In this document: one piece after another, positions 8,703 to 18,233 of the stretch
How positions within the stretch are numbered: the stretch's first letter is position 1
How the letters are laid out: each line of letters starts with the position of its first letter
Origin: JBBDXS01 sp040902195
Lineage (GTDB): Bacteria > Chloroflexota > Dehalococcoidia > DSTF01 > RBG-16-68-14
Direction: 5' to 3'
NCBI GenBank assembly: GCA_040902195.1
Contig: JBBDXS010000004.1
Coordinates: 1-64,000 of the forward strand
Length of the DNA stretch: 64,000 nt
Translations under genes and position numbers: made by a program
The notes under the pieces: model-generated
Databases searched by the model: none
The model's input: the letters and a program-made list of their open reading frames with translations, nothing else
What the model was told of the DNA's origin: nothing

Positions 8703-10082
8703 ATGCTAGAGCAAGACGGTGGCCCCGCAACGGTCATGGATCAGACTCACGACAAGGGTGGCACTCCCATCGCTGACAACGACGCGCTGTCTGCGATCCC
8801 GGCCGCTCCGAAGACGGTCGAGGAGACGGGACTGCCGGAGGCTTTCCTCCGCGAGCTCGTCCTCAAAGTCATCTGGATACACGACAGAGCGACCATGCGC
8901 GAGCTTTCGGCGCGGCTGGGCCTGCGCGTCAGCGTCATAGAGGAGACGCTGGCCGGCCTCCGGCGCGAGCAGCTCTGCGATCTAGACGTCGGCGGCGTGC
9001 ACACAGCCGACACCGCAATGCGCTATCGCCTTACTGAGCGCGGCAAGCACGCCGTGCTCGACGCCCTACAGCGCTGCCGGTACGCCGGCGTCGCGCCGGT
9101 GCCACTACGCGAGTATGGCGAGATGGTGAAGGCGCAGAAGGAGTGCTTCCAGCGGCCGGCGCTGGCAGCCGTCCGTCAGGCGCTCTCGCACCTCTGCCTC
9201 GACGATGAGCTCGTCGGACTATTGGGACAGGCCTTCTTCTCGCGCCTCACGCTGATGGTGTACGGCGCGTCGGGCAACGGCAAGACGGACATCATCCGAT
9301 CGCTGGCGCGTGTCGTGGGCGGCAACGTCATCATTCCGCACACGGTGTTCGTGCAGGGCCAGATCATCCGCATCTTCGATGCCGAGGCCCACGAGCCGCT
9401 GGCCCTGCCGAACGGCGACACGCAGATCGGTGAAAACGCGCGCTACGACCGCCGCTGGTTGCCGGTCAAGCGCCCCGCCGTGATTACCGGCGGCGACATG
9501 GGCTCCGAAGCGCTCGAGATGACGTACGACACGACGATGGGCGTCTACAACGCTCCGCTCTCGATAGCCGCGCAGGGCGGTGTGCTCATGATCGACGACC
9601 TGGGCCGCCAGCGCATCTCACACGAAGAGATTCTCAATCGCTGGGTCATCATGATGGAGCACGGGTACGACTCCTTCGCGCTCAATACGGGCGAGCTGAT
9701 CCGCCTCCCCCTCGACGTGACGCTCGTGTTTTCGACGAACCTTACGATAAGTGACCTCATGGACGAGGCGTTCTTGCGCCGTATCGCCTACAAGATTCAG
9801 GTGCCTAGCCCGGACCGGGCCAGGCTCACCGAGATCGCGCATCGCTTCTGCGAGAGCGCCCAGCTCTCGTGGTCGGAGGAAGGCATTCGCTACTTGGTCG
9901 ACCGTCTCTTCGCGCCGGGGATGCCAGAGCCGAGGGGCTGCTTCCCGCGCGACATCGCCACGATCATCATGGACGAGGCCGAGTTCCTCGGCCATGCGGC
10001 TGCCCTCTCCCGCCAGGCGACCGATACCGCCATCCAGGTCTATCTCGGCCAGGAGAACCTCCCCGACGTTCGCGCCGCCTAG
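8703..10082 (+). CDS. AAA-family ATPase with N-terminal winged-helix region
   Basis: The product is 459 residues from ATG 8703; ATG 8736 is an alternative. Residues 45-125 look like a winged helix (MRELSARLGLRVSVIEETLAGL). The ATPase core has Walker A GASGNGKT (188-195), Walker B GGVLMIDDLGR (about 292-301), a sensor-1 Asn in FSTNL (346), and an Arg-rich segment LRRIAYKIQVPSPDRARL that fits sensor 2 and the C-terminal lid. It resembles uncharacterised AAA ATPases of Chloroflexota and Actinobacteria; the partner or substrate is not evident. It stands alone between an SDR and glycan-related membrane proteins. Confidence 0.85.
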   Translation: MLEQDGGPATVMDQTHDKGGTPIADNDALSAIPAAPKTVEETGLPEAFLRELVLKVIWIHDRATMRELSARLGLRVSVIEETLAGLRREQLCDLDVGGVHTADTAMRYRLTERGKHAVLDALQRCRYAGVAPVPLREYGEMVKAQKECFQRPALAAVRQALSHLCLDDELVGLLGQAFFSRLTLMVYGASGNGKTDIIRSLARVVGGNVIIPHTVFVQGQIIRIFDAEAHEPLALPNGDTQIGENARYDRRWLPVKRPAVITGGDMGSEALEMTYDTTMGVYNAPLSIAAQGGVLMIDDLGRQRISHEEILNRWVIMMEHGYDSFALNTGELIRLPLDVTLVFSTNLTISDLMDEAFLRRIAYKIQVPSPDRARLTEIAHRFCESAQLSWSEEGIRYLVDRLFAPGMPEPRGCFPRDIATIIMDEAEFLGHAAALSRQATDTAIQVYLGQENLPDVRAA

Positions 10083-10295
10083 CTTCCCCAGGTTGACTTT
10101 CCGTAACCCGCTTGCGACACTGCCAGCTACCATCCGTTCGATGAACGGCAATTGATGGTGAGTAGGGCGCCGCCGGCGAAGCGTTTTCCCGCGAGCGCTC
10201 CGCAAGGAACTCCTCTCTAGCCGGATACACGGTTGTCATACTCACCTCCTCAGTGCGTTTTTCATCGAGCGGGACTGTTGCTCGGGGGAAACGAC
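10083..10295. other. 213-bp intergenic region
   Basis: This stretch holds the 5' region of the downstream GT-C-like gene. No RNA gene or terminator was recognised. An in-frame TTG at 10233 could extend the downstream gene, but the predicted added peptide is not membrane- or signal-like. Confidence 0.4.
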
Positions 10296-12029
10296 GTGGG
10301 AGCAATCGAAGGCGGGCTGAGCTGGGGGAGGCCACTGGTGCTGGGGCGGCTGGTCCTGGCTGCACGACGCCTGCTGAGCTGGCAGTTCCTCGCGTTCCTC
10401 AGTCTCCTCACCGGCGTCTACATCTTCGTTGCCGTCATCACCCTTACCGGCGAACCCGGCGTCTTCACGTCGCCCGACGAGACGGGCAACTACATCATTA
10501 CGGAAGCTTTCGGGGATACCGGAAAGCTCTACTACGAGCGCGACTATTTCGCCGAAGACGACCTCGGGCTGGCGCACCCGCGTTCGTTGCTGCGCTATAA
10601 CGATCGAGTCGTCCTACCGAACTCGCAGGGCCTGCCGTTGTTCTACGGCGCCGGCTACGCCGTCTTCGGCAGCAATGTGACGCTTGTCGCGCTGCTGCTC
10701 GCACCGCTCTGCCTCTTCTTCCTGTATGAGACCGCCGCGTTGCTCATGAAGCGACGCTCGCTGCTGATGGCGATTGCGTTCTTCGGGCTAGGACCGTTGC
10801 TTTACTGGTTCAGCCGTCCGTACTGGAACTCGCTTGGCGCGACGACGTTCTTCGCCGGTGGTATCTATTGCGCGACGCGTTACTACTACAGCTCGCGGCG
10901 CGCCGACCTTCTCTGGGCCGCCGCGCTGTTCAGCATCTCGATGCTGTTCCGCTATGAGTACGTCGCGTTCGTGCCGCCGTTCATGGCGATCGTCGCGCTC
11001 CAGAAGCACGGCGTCGCACGCTGGCGACACGCCGCGCGCGAGCTGGCGCTGTTCGGCGGCGTCACGATCGCGCTCTTCTTGCTGCCTCTCATCGCGATGA
11101 GCCTCTACATCTTCCACGAGCCGATCGTGTTCCCGACGGCATTGCTTGGCGAGAGCGTCACGAACGATTCAGGTACGCACGGCGTGATGGGAGTGATCAG
11201 TCTCGCATGGAGCGCTGTCCTCCCCGAGGGCTTCGACCCGTTGTTGGTCGGCCGAAACTTGCTGCGTTTTACGTTCGTGTTGACGCCGGGGCTCACGTTG
11301 CTGTCGCTCGCCGGCTTGGCGCTCGCGCTGCGCAGCCGCGCGCTACGCCTCGCGCAGATCGCACCGCTGGGCGCGCTGCTAGTGTACTACGTCTTCTTCG
11401 TCGGCAGCGTTGACTCGACGTATCTTGCAAGCGGCTGGGACATCAGCTTCGAGGCATCGATCGTCCGCTACTGGCTGCTGCTCTACGTTGTCATGTACTT
11501 CTTCGCCGTCTACTTCCTGTTAGGCGTGCCTGCCTTGCTCCGCACCATATGGCCGAGCGTCTCGCCGCGCTTCGCCGCCGCGGCGCCGTACGCGCTCGGC
11601 TTTGTGCTCGCCGCATCGACGCTGCCCGTCGTCTGGTACGGCTGGCAGGGCTCGCTCGACTACGTCTACGATGGCCGTGAGATCGGCGAGAACTGGCACG
11701 ACCTGGTTGTCGGCGAAACCGAGCCGAACGCAGTGGTCTACACCAGTGGAGACCTGACGAAATACTTTGCGAGCGAGCGCAACGTGATGATCTTGCCGGA
11801 AGCGGCGGCCGACGACGAGGTGCTGGCGGCGGCGTTGGCGTTCAACATGGGGCGTGTCATGCGCTACCGTCCGGTGTACTTCATCGATCTCGGCGCGGCG
11901 CTGCGGGACGGCAACGTCTATCTGCCGCAGTTGCGACAGGCGATGGCGGAGCGAGGCCTCTCCCTGGAGCCGGTCGAGTTCTTCGAGCGCGTCAACCGTG
12001 TCGTGCGCGACGACCCCGCGGAGCGGTAG
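10296..12029 (+). CDS. Polytopic membrane protein, GT-C glycosyltransferase-like
   Basis: From GTG 10296 the product is 577 residues. The first membrane helix is followed by an acidic segment GEPGVFTSPDETGNYIITEAF, matching the Asp/Glu-bearing first extracytoplasmic loop of GT-C enzymes that use polyprenyl-phosphate sugars. About ten more hydrophobic helices follow, then a C-terminal soluble domain (about 450-577). The last ~55 residues (RYRPVYFIDLGAALRDGNVY onwards) recur as orphan fragments at 14656-14775 and 16355-16537. The start is ambiguous (TTG 10233 or GTG 10296). It is followed 10 nt later by a second GT-C-like gene, so the two are probably co-transcribed and serve envelope glycan assembly. 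Confidence 0.75.
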   Translation: MGAIEGGLSWGRPLVLGRLVLAARRLLSWQFLAFLSLLTGVYIFVAVITLTGEPGVFTSPDETGNYIITEAFGDTGKLYYERDYFAEDDLGLAHPRSLLRYNDRVVLPNSQGLPLFYGAGYAVFGSNVTLVALLLAPLCLFFLYETAALLMKRRSLLMAIAFFGLGPLLYWFSRPYWNSLGATTFFAGGIYCATRYYYSSRRADLLWAAALFSISMLFRYEYVAFVPPFMAIVALQKHGVARWRHAARELALFGGVTIALFLLPLIAMSLYIFHEPIVFPTALLGESVTNDSGTHGVMGVISLAWSAVLPEGFDPLLVGRNLLRFTFVLTPGLTLLSLAGLALALRSRALRLAQIAPLGALLVYYVFFVGSVDSTYLASGWDISFEASIVRYWLLLYVVMYFFAVYFLLGVPALLRTIWPSVSPRFAAAAPYALGFVLAASTLPVVWYGWQGSLDYVYDGREIGENWHDLVVGETEPNAVVYTSGDLTKYFASERNVMILPEAAADDEVLAAALAFNMGRVMRYRPVYFIDLGAALRDGNVYLPQLRQAMAERGLSLEPVEFFERVNRVVRDDPAER

Positions 12030-12038
12030 ACGGAGATC

Positions 12039-14654
12039 TTGCGGCCCCACCTGCTGCAGGGACGGGCCTGGACGCTGCCACGCCAGGCGGCCGCGGCGCG
12101 CGCGCTCGGACTGCTGCTGATAATCGCGGGCTTCGTCGCTTTTGCGGTCTATGTGGCGTGGGGCGAATCGCTCGACGACGCAGCGATCTCTTTCGCCTAC
12201 TCGAAGAACCTCGTGCACGGCCACGGGCTGGTGCTCAGCCCCGGCGCCGATCCCGTTGAGGCGTATTCGAATTTCCTTTGGGTGATGGCGATGGTGCCGG
12301 TCGTCGCCGCCGGCATTGATGCGCTGATCGCCGCGAAAGTTGTCGGGCTCGCGCTATCGGTTGCCGTGATCGTGTTGCTCGCAGGCATTCCGTCTCGGGC
12401 GCGCGGCGACGAGCAGGGCTGGTTCGATCTGCTCGCCCCAACGCTCACGGCACTCTCGTTGCCCTTCGCGCTCTGGTCCGTCTCCGGCATGGAAAACGCG
12501 CTCGAGTCGTTCCTGCTTGTCCTCGCCGTTGCGCTGACGGTACGCGAGGTGCGCCATCCCGGTGCGCTTCCCTGGTCGTCCCTCGCGCTGTTCGGCGTCG
12601 CCATTACGCGGCCCGAGGGTGTGATCTTTTTCGTCGCGGCCTGCGGCCATCGAGCGCTCCTTGTGCTGCTCGGTCGCCGTGAATGGAAGCAGGACGCGCG
12701 CTGGCTTGCAGCGTACATCGCTCCGCTGCTGCTCTATCACGTCTGGCACTACGCATACTTCGGCGAGCTTGTCCCTAACACATACTTCGCGAAGGCCGAG
12801 CATCGCGAGATTGGCGATCTCTTCAGCTACATGCGCGATCCTGACGACCCCGGCTTCGCCTACGTGCGGTCGTTCGTGGGCGATTACTGGTTGTTGCCGG
12901 TACTGTTCCTGTTGCCGCTCTGTCTCATCGGCCGAAGAGGACTCTCGACGTACAGTCTTCCACTGCTGATGGTGCTCGCCGGCGCTACCTCCGCGCTGTT
13001 CGTCGGCGGCGACTGGATGGAGTACCACCGATTCATGAGCCCTCTTGTTCCGCTCATCTTCCTCTGCGCGCAGGAGGGGCTGCGCGCCGGGGTACGCCCG
13101 ATCGAGAGCGTCCTTGGCAGCGTCGGCATACCTTCGATCGCGTCGTCGTCGGCGGCTGCGGCGCTCGCGGCAGCGCTCGTCGCGACGATGGCGATCGGGA
13201 ACACGCAGGAAGTCGATCGTGCGCACGACCGCCCGTTTGGCGCACCCTACGCCGGCATCAAGCAGCACGCGGACGCGATGGAACAGCTCGCTGCCCGCCT
13301 CCATCTCGAGGACGCCACGGTGCTCACGCCCGACATCGGCGCCGTCGCCTATACCACCGACCTCGAGATCGTCGACCTCGCGGGTCTCGGCGACGCCTAC
13401 ATCGCGCGGCACCACAGCATTCCGGAGATCGCCCACTACGTGTTCGTCGAGCGCAGGCCGGACATCATCTCGCTACACGGCGTCTGGGTGAACAGCTCGC
13501 AGCTCGATAACGATCCGCGCCTCTGGACCGACTACGTCCCGCAATTGATCCGGACCGATGCTGCCGGCGGCCTCATCAGGGGTACGTTCGTCCGGCGCGA
13601 CCTCGTCCTGTTCGACGGCTCCTGTCCCGACGCTATTCCGTGGGACCAGGCGGCGTCGCTACCGCAGGGCGTCGCGACCGTCAGCGGCGCTGTTGTCGGT
13701 GACCTGCGCCCTGTGGGCCCCGCCGATCCCGCGGTGTTCTACCTCGGCGCTGCGCAAGGCCTGCCTATCGTCATCTCCGCTGCCGATCGACTAAACTTCC
13801 CGGTCCCGCCGCATTACGCCTACCTGGGCCAGGATGTCTGCGCCACCGGTAATGTCGGGATGTTCCAGGGCAAGGCCGCGGTCTACATCCAGGCGCCCAG
13901 CAATGTGCTGATCAGCAGCGCATCGCAGGAAGTGGAAGAGCAGGCGCTGGGCCTCGCTGGAGGCTGGGTGGCCGCGCCGCCCGGCGCGGAGGAGCCGCTG
14001 CAGCCCGTCGCCGACGTTGTCGACCAGACGCTCCCGCGCGCCGAGCTGATCAGCCGCCTCGCCGCGCTCAAGTACACGGAGGTGCTCCTGGAGCCCGGCA
14101 GCCCGGCCGATTTGACCTTCCGCTCCGTGACCCGCCTGGAAGCGCGGGACTTCCACCCGAGCGACGGCGCGCCGCCGCTCGCTCTGCGAACCCTCACCGA
14201 GGGCCTCCGTTGGGGCTGGGGATTCGGATCCGGCCAGGTTGCGCGCGTCGGCGCGGTGCAGTTCACCGTCCCGCAGGACATTGCCGCGAGCCCCGGCACG
14301 CTGGATTTCGAGATCGCCATCGAGCCGTCGGTTGCGGTCGACGCGGATCAAAGCGTGACGATGGTCCTCTCCTACGTCACCATCGACGACTCGCAGGCGG
14401 AGATCATCAACGCCGTCTCCGCCATCCCGCTCCCGGCTGGCACCGCACCGGGCACACGAGTCGCCCTGCTGCGCACGCCGAGCACGCTCTTCGCTCCGGG
14501 CGATACCTACCAGCTCAGTGTGTGGCGTCTGACGCGCGACGAGGCCGACAACTACCCCGGGAACGTCTGGTTCCTGGGGCTCCGGATCTTGTATCTGCCC
14601 GCCGAGGTGGAACTCGTGCCCGGCGCCGGGCTCTTGCGCTACCCGCTGCGCTAG
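12039..14654 (+). CDS. Large AftB-like GT-C membrane glycosyltransferase candidate
   Basis: The 871-residue protein uses a TTG start with GGAG 6-9 nt upstream, 9 nt after the previous stop codon. After the first helix comes ESLDDAAISFAYSKNLVHGH, then PGADPVEAYSNFLW. This resembles the DDAFISYRYA...GxGLV...EGYTNPLW signature of the mycobacterial arabinofuranosyltransferase AftB group and related GT-C proteins. About ten helices fill residues 20-400. The C-terminal 450 residues are extracytoplasmic and beta-rich, with no recognised domain. The arabinan link is by resemblance only; the donor and acceptor sugars are unknown. It lies between the intact tail of the GT-C gene at 10296 and an orphan copy of that tail. 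Confidence 0.7.
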   Translation: MRPHLLQGRAWTLPRQAAAARALGLLLIIAGFVAFAVYVAWGESLDDAAISFAYSKNLVHGHGLVLSPGADPVEAYSNFLWVMAMVPVVAAGIDALIAAKVVGLALSVAVIVLLAGIPSRARGDEQGWFDLLAPTLTALSLPFALWSVSGMENALESFLLVLAVALTVREVRHPGALPWSSLALFGVAITRPEGVIFFVAACGHRALLVLLGRREWKQDARWLAAYIAPLLLYHVWHYAYFGELVPNTYFAKAEHREIGDLFSYMRDPDDPGFAYVRSFVGDYWLLPVLFLLPLCLIGRRGLSTYSLPLLMVLAGATSALFVGGDWMEYHRFMSPLVPLIFLCAQEGLRAGVRPIESVLGSVGIPSIASSSAAAALAAALVATMAIGNTQEVDRAHDRPFGAPYAGIKQHADAMEQLAARLHLEDATVLTPDIGAVAYTTDLEIVDLAGLGDAYIARHHSIPEIAHYVFVERRPDIISLHGVWVNSSQLDNDPRLWTDYVPQLIRTDAAGGLIRGTFVRRDLVLFDGSCPDAIPWDQAASLPQGVATVSGAVVGDLRPVGPADPAVFYLGAAQGLPIVISAADRLNFPVPPHYAYLGQDVCATGNVGMFQGKAAVYIQAPSNVLISSASQEVEEQALGLAGGWVAAPPGAEEPLQPVADVVDQTLPRAELISRLAALKYTEVLLEPGSPADLTFRSVTRLEARDFHPSDGAPPLALRTLTEGLRWGWGFGSGQVARVGAVQFTVPQDIAASPGTLDFEIAIEPSVAVDADQSVTMVLSYVTIDDSQAEIINAVSAIPLPAGTAPGTRVALLRTPSTLFAPGDTYQLSVWRLTRDEADNYPGNVWFLGLRILYLPAEVELVPGAGLLRYPLR

Positions 14655-14655
14655 C

Positions 14656-14775
14656 ATGCCCGAGGCGCAAGCGGCCATAGCGCGTCGAGGTCGCTCGCTA
14701 GAGCCGGTCGAGTCCTATGCCCTGCTGAACCGCATCGTGCGTGATGGCGAGCCTGCCCAGAAGGCCTCGCCCTAG
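14656..14775 (+). pseudogene. Orphan 3'-end fragment of the GT-C gene (tail copy 2)
   Basis: This 39-codon frame starts 2 nt after the previous stop. It contains SLEPVESYALLNRIVRDGEP, matching the C-terminus of the protein at 10296-12029 (SLEPVEFFERVNRVVRDDP) and, more closely, the orphan at 16355-16537 (ALEPVESYGLLNRIVRDD). It has no independent domain and no ribosome site of its own. It is best read as the displaced or leftover 3' end of a GT-C gene, possibly translationally coupled. Followed by a TATACT box (14784-14789) for the next gene. Confidence 0.7.
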
Positions 14776-14783
14776 GCGCGCGT

Positions 14784-14789
14784 TATACT
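14784..14789 (+). promoter_or_regulatory. -10 box (TATACT) upstream of the secreted phosphoesterase
   Basis: TATACT lies about 30-75 nt before the candidate starts of the phosphoesterase gene and just after the stop of tail copy 2. This implies that the cargo gene has its own promoter. No convincing -35 was found. Confidence 0.5.
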
Positions 14790-14858
14790 TGCAGCAGCCG
14801 AAGCACGGGGGCGTGTCTGATTCCTGTTCCTCTCCGATTCGTTTTTCTCTGGTCAATT

Positions 14859-16358
14859 GTGCTGCTCGTAGCGCTTGTTAGCGGGCGGGCTCCGCCATCC
14901 GCAAGCGCGGCCGCTCAGCAGCTCTTGCGTGGCAGCTATCTACAGCAGGTGACAACCACGTCTGCAATCGTCGTTTGGACGACGGCGAAAGATGGCCTCA
15001 GCGAGGTGACGTACAATACCGGCGCGTCGCCGCCAAGCACGGCGGCCGCCACCTCAACCCTGTTCACTGAGCCAGCTATCGGAGGACAGCAGGAACGCAG
15101 CTACTACGTCCACGTCGCGCAGCTAACTGGACTCCAGCCGGGCACGAGCTACAGCTACACAATCAGTACTGGAGGCACACTTCTCGCTCCTAACGTCTCC
15201 TTTCGTACCGACAGCGGTCCGCAGGACACGACGTTGTCGTTCGCCGTCGTTGGAGACAGTGGAACCCTGGGACCGAACCAGACCGGCATACGCGACGCCA
15301 TGCTCGGCCGGGATTACGAAATGGTTCTGCATACCGGGGATCTCGCCTACACCCATGGAACGTACAGTGAGTTGGACCAGTCGTTCTTCCCTCCTTATGG
15401 CCAAATCATGCGGAGAGTTCCCTTCTATCCGGCCATGGGCAACCACGACTATGAGACGCTCAATGGACAGCCGTACAGAGACGTCTTCTATCTCCCGGAG
15501 AACGCACCAGCGCAGCATCGAGAGTCCTACTACTCGTTCGACTACGGTCCGGTGCATTTTGTCTCGCTCGACACCGAGATCCTGGGAGGCTATCGCGGCG
15601 GACTTGCCGAAGCGAGCGATCAGCTCGCCTGGCTGGACAATGACCTTGCTTCGACATCCCAGCCCTGGAAGGTGGTCTTCTTGCACAGGCCATCCTATCC
15701 CTCCAGCAACATACCCGTGTACCCCAATCCGATCGCGGTCACGCCCATCCTTCAGCAGCGCGGTGTCGACATCGTCTTTTCCGGCCACGATCACTTGTAC
15801 GCGCGGACGCTGCCGATGATAGATGGCGCTCCGGAGCTCATCGGCAACGGCGGCGTAATCTACCCAACCACGGGTGGTGGCGGCGGTGGCAAGCACTTAT
15901 GTGAGCCACGCCCGTACACCGCGATCTGTCTCCGCATGTATCACTTCTTGCACGTCACCGTTGAGAACGACTGTGTGCTTTCGTACGACGCCATCACGTT
16001 CAGTAGCGGCGTCATCGATCACTTCGAGCTGAATCGTTGCGATCCTGACAGCGATAGCGATGGCTTCTTGGATGGAGAAGAAGTCGCAGCCGGGTCGGAC
16101 CCATTGGATCCGGCGAGTACGCCTCTGCCTACCGCAACACCAACGCCGACGCCAAGCGGTGCCACCGGCGACGCCAACTGCGATGCCACGGTAAGCAGCA
16201 TCGACGCCGCGTTGTTGCTGCAGTGGAGCGCGGGGCTGCTGCCGGCCGTGCCCTGTGAGCTGCTCGCCGACGTCAACAGCGACGGTGAAGTCACGGCCAT
16301 CGATGCGGCGCTCATCCTTCAGTACGTCGCCGGCCTCCTCTCGCACCTGCCGCTGTGA
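14859..16358 (+). CDS. Secreted purple-acid-phosphatase-like metallophosphoesterase with dockerin pair
   Basis: From GTG 14859 the product is 499 residues. The signal peptide would be better if translation began near 14815-14830 at a non-standard codon, so the start is uncertain. Residues about 20-117 are a fibronectin-III-like domain (PAP N-terminal type). The metallophosphatase core keeps its metal ligands: VVGDSG (D133), GDLAY (D161, Y164), GNHD (N195, H196), FLHRP (H276) and SGHDH (H310, H312). A SDSDGFLDGEE calcium-type repeat, a TPTPT linker and two classical dockerin loops follow (GDANCDATVSSIDAALLLQW; ADVNSDGEVTAIDAALILQY). It probably hydrolyses phosphate esters outside the cell. It lies between tail copies 2 and 3. 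Confidence 0.9.
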   Translation: MLLVALVSGRAPPSASAAAQQLLRGSYLQQVTTTSAIVVWTTAKDGLSEVTYNTGASPPSTAAATSTLFTEPAIGGQQERSYYVHVAQLTGLQPGTSYSYTISTGGTLLAPNVSFRTDSGPQDTTLSFAVVGDSGTLGPNQTGIRDAMLGRDYEMVLHTGDLAYTHGTYSELDQSFFPPYGQIMRRVPFYPAMGNHDYETLNGQPYRDVFYLPENAPAQHRESYYSFDYGPVHFVSLDTEILGGYRGGLAEASDQLAWLDNDLASTSQPWKVVFLHRPSYPSSNIPVYPNPIAVTPILQQRGVDIVFSGHDHLYARTLPMIDGAPELIGNGGVIYPTTGGGGGGKHLCEPRPYTAICLRMYHFLHVTVENDCVLSYDAITFSSGVIDHFELNRCDPDSDSDGFLDGEEVAAGSDPLDPASTPLPTATPTPTPSGATGDANCDATVSSIDAALLLQWSAGLLPAVPCELLADVNSDGEVTAIDAALILQYVAGLLSHLPL

Positions 16359-16537
16359 TTCGATTAGTGCGTTTACCGGAGAGCTACCGTCCGGTGTACT
16401 TCATCGATCTCGGCGCGGCGCTCCGGGACGGCAGCGTCTATCTGCCGCAGTTGCGACAGGCGATGGCGGAGCGAGGCCTCGCCCTGGAGCCGGTCGAGTC
16501 CTACGGCCTGCTGAACCGCATCGTGCGCGACGACTAG
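16355..16537 (+). pseudogene. Orphan 3'-end fragment of the GT-C gene (tail copy 3)
   Basis: Bases 16383-16499 match 11863-11979, the 3' end of the GT-C gene, with three mismatches in 117 bp by hand count. The remaining 38 bases instead match tail copy 2. The open frame reads YRPVYFIDLGAALRDGSVY and ends VRDD-stop. The first match begins 25 bp after the phosphoesterase stop codon. There is no promoter or ribosome site, so it is a remnant and not a gene. The mosaic pattern means that the three tails were not made by a single simple duplication. Confidence 0.85.
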
Positions 16538-16560
16538 ACCGCAGAACGGCGAATGTTCCC

Positions 16561-18093
16561 TTACTCCACTCGGTGATAGTGCCGCGTGTCGCTGCGGTAT
16601 TCGACGATACAAACGTGTTCCGCATCGGCTGCTCCGGCGGGCAACCCCGCAGCGCCGACTCGAGGCACATAAACATCGTCGTACGCCACATTCATGGCGG
16701 CTCGTTTTCGATTCCCATTCGTATCGCGAACGGGGCTGTCGAGGATGTAGATCGAGCTTCTCGGTGGCAACTCGCCACAGAGGGCCGGGACCTCATGGAA
16801 CAGATTGCCGTAGAGGAACGCTTGGTTCTCGATGCCGAGCTGCCGGTCTCGGGCCTGTGTAGCGGCGAGGGCCGTGAGGAATGCCACGGCTGCTACGGTG
16901 ATAGCCCATCGAACAGGCACACTTCGTGGAGCGACCCGTGTTGCTGCGTGGACGACGATAACAACAACCAGTCCCGAGAAGAACCCAGACGCAACATACG
17001 TATAGCGCGGCGAGATGACTCCCTCAAAGAATACATATGGACTGAGAGCGACGACCGACAGCGCACACAGTCCCGCAACCAGGCGGTTCCTCGATAGTAG
17101 AGAGGTGGCCGTTATCACCAGGAATGCGCCAGCGCCAATCGTTCTGATGCCATCCGCCCAACTCTCTTGCTGCATATACGGGAAGCACATCCAGCGCACG
17201 TAGTGCCAGCCATTCGCGAAGGCGTGCCAGCCGAGCTTGTAAAGCCCTGCGCCTTCGCCAGCTCGGTACTCGTTCACGTAGAGAAAAAGGACATAGGCAC
17301 CGGTGAGCACTGCGAACGGGGCCAGTGCCCAAACCTGTCGGAAGAAGTCACGCATGGTAGCTCGCGACTGGCCAACCACGAACGTGACGATACCCAGGGC
17401 GAGCACGGTCGACATGGTCGATTCCTTCGTCAGCAACGCGAAGAGGAGGGCAGCGAATGCAGCTATGTAGTACGCGCGTCTGTCTCTGGGGCGGTCGGAA
17501 GTGAGGAAACTGGCGTAGCAGACCAATGTAAGTAGATAGAACGTCGCCGCCAGCAGTTCCGTAGCTGACGAGATCCAGCTAACGGCCAAGTCGTACGTTG
17601 GCAGAGCCGTGAATAGGAGGGCGGCCAAGATTCCCGTTACACGGGACCTTGTAAGCTGTGCAATCAGGATGGCTAGCAGGATGGCATTGAGAGAATGGAT
17701 CACGATGTTCGTTACGTGCCATGGTGTCGGATCAAGTTCGAATACGCGCCACCCCACGAAGAAATACAGATCGATGAATGGGCGCCAGAACGGCGTCGCT
17801 TGCTCAAAGGGCGTATGGTCAGGGAAGGAGAAGGCCCTTCTAAAGTAGTCTTGCGTACTGTCATTCGAGGCCGCGTTAAACCACGCGAAGTCATCAAGGA
17901 TGAAGAAGGTGTCTCGGATAGGCCAATAGATTGCGAAGCAGGCGATGAACAACCCCAACACTCCAATGAGGAAGCCCAGGCTGTTGACGCCATCGCCCAG
18001 ATAGGGGCGACTTGAAGGGTCGTGCGCATCGCTCAGTTCGGTAACGTCGCGTTCCACCATCACCGTACTACTCTCGCGGCCAGAAATTACCAC
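16561..18093 (-). CDS. Polytopic membrane protein, GT-C/O-mannosyltransferase-like
   Basis: The product is 510 residues from GTG 18093; ATG 18060 is an alternative. After a polar N-terminus of about 35 residues come roughly eleven hydrophobic helices. The first extracytoplasmic loop carries paired acidic residues (FFILDDFAWFNAAS), the position of the catalytic Asp in GT-C transferases. FWRPFIDLYFF and LLTKESTMSTVLALGI resemble the TMTC/PMT-like families of bacterial membrane glycosyltransferases. A C-terminal loop holds Cys residues and ends HYHRVE. It is convergent with the phosphoesterase/tail region. Base composition is slightly less GC-rich than the neighbours, which may mark acquired DNA. 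Donor and acceptor are unknown. Confidence 0.75.
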   Translation of the reverse strand: MVISGRESSTVMVERDVTELSDAHDPSSRPYLGDGVNSLGFLIGVLGLFIACFAIYWPIRDTFFILDDFAWFNAASNDSTQDYFRRAFSFPDHTPFEQATPFWRPFIDLYFFVGWRVFELDPTPWHVTNIVIHSLNAILLAILIAQLTRSRVTGILAALLFTALPTYDLAVSWISSATELLAATFYLLTLVCYASFLTSDRPRDRRAYYIAAFAALLFALLTKESTMSTVLALGIVTFVVGQSRATMRDFFRQVWALAPFAVLTGAYVLFLYVNEYRAGEGAGLYKLGWHAFANGWHYVRWMCFPYMQQESWADGIRTIGAGAFLVITATSLLSRNRLVAGLCALSVVALSPYVFFEGVISPRYTYVASGFFSGLVVVIVVHAATRVAPRSVPVRWAITVAAVAFLTALAATQARDRQLGIENQAFLYGNLFHEVPALCGELPPRSSIYILDSPVRDTNGNRKRAAMNVAYDDVYVPRVGAAGLPAGAADAEHVCIVEYRSDTRHYHRVE

Positions 18094-18147
18094 AGCCCGT
18101 AACGCTCAAGGCAGGCACCGGGGGGACTGACTCAATGCAGAAGAAAG

Positions 18148-18224
18148 TGGTGCCGAGGGGCGGACTTGAACCGCCGACACCTGCATTTTCAGTGCAGTGC
18201 TCTACCAGGCTGAGCTACCTCGGC
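18148..18224 (-). tRNA. tRNA-Phe (anticodon GAA), CCA encoded
   Basis: On the minus strand the acceptor GCCGAGG pairs with CCTCGGC. The D-arm is GCTCAGCCTGGTAGAGC. The anticodon stem CTGCA/TGCAG encloses CTGAAAA, giving anticodon GAA (Phe). The T-arm contains GGTTCAAGTCC, and the 3' end is A-CCA. Confidence 0.95.
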
Positions 18225-18233
18225 ACAAAAGCC

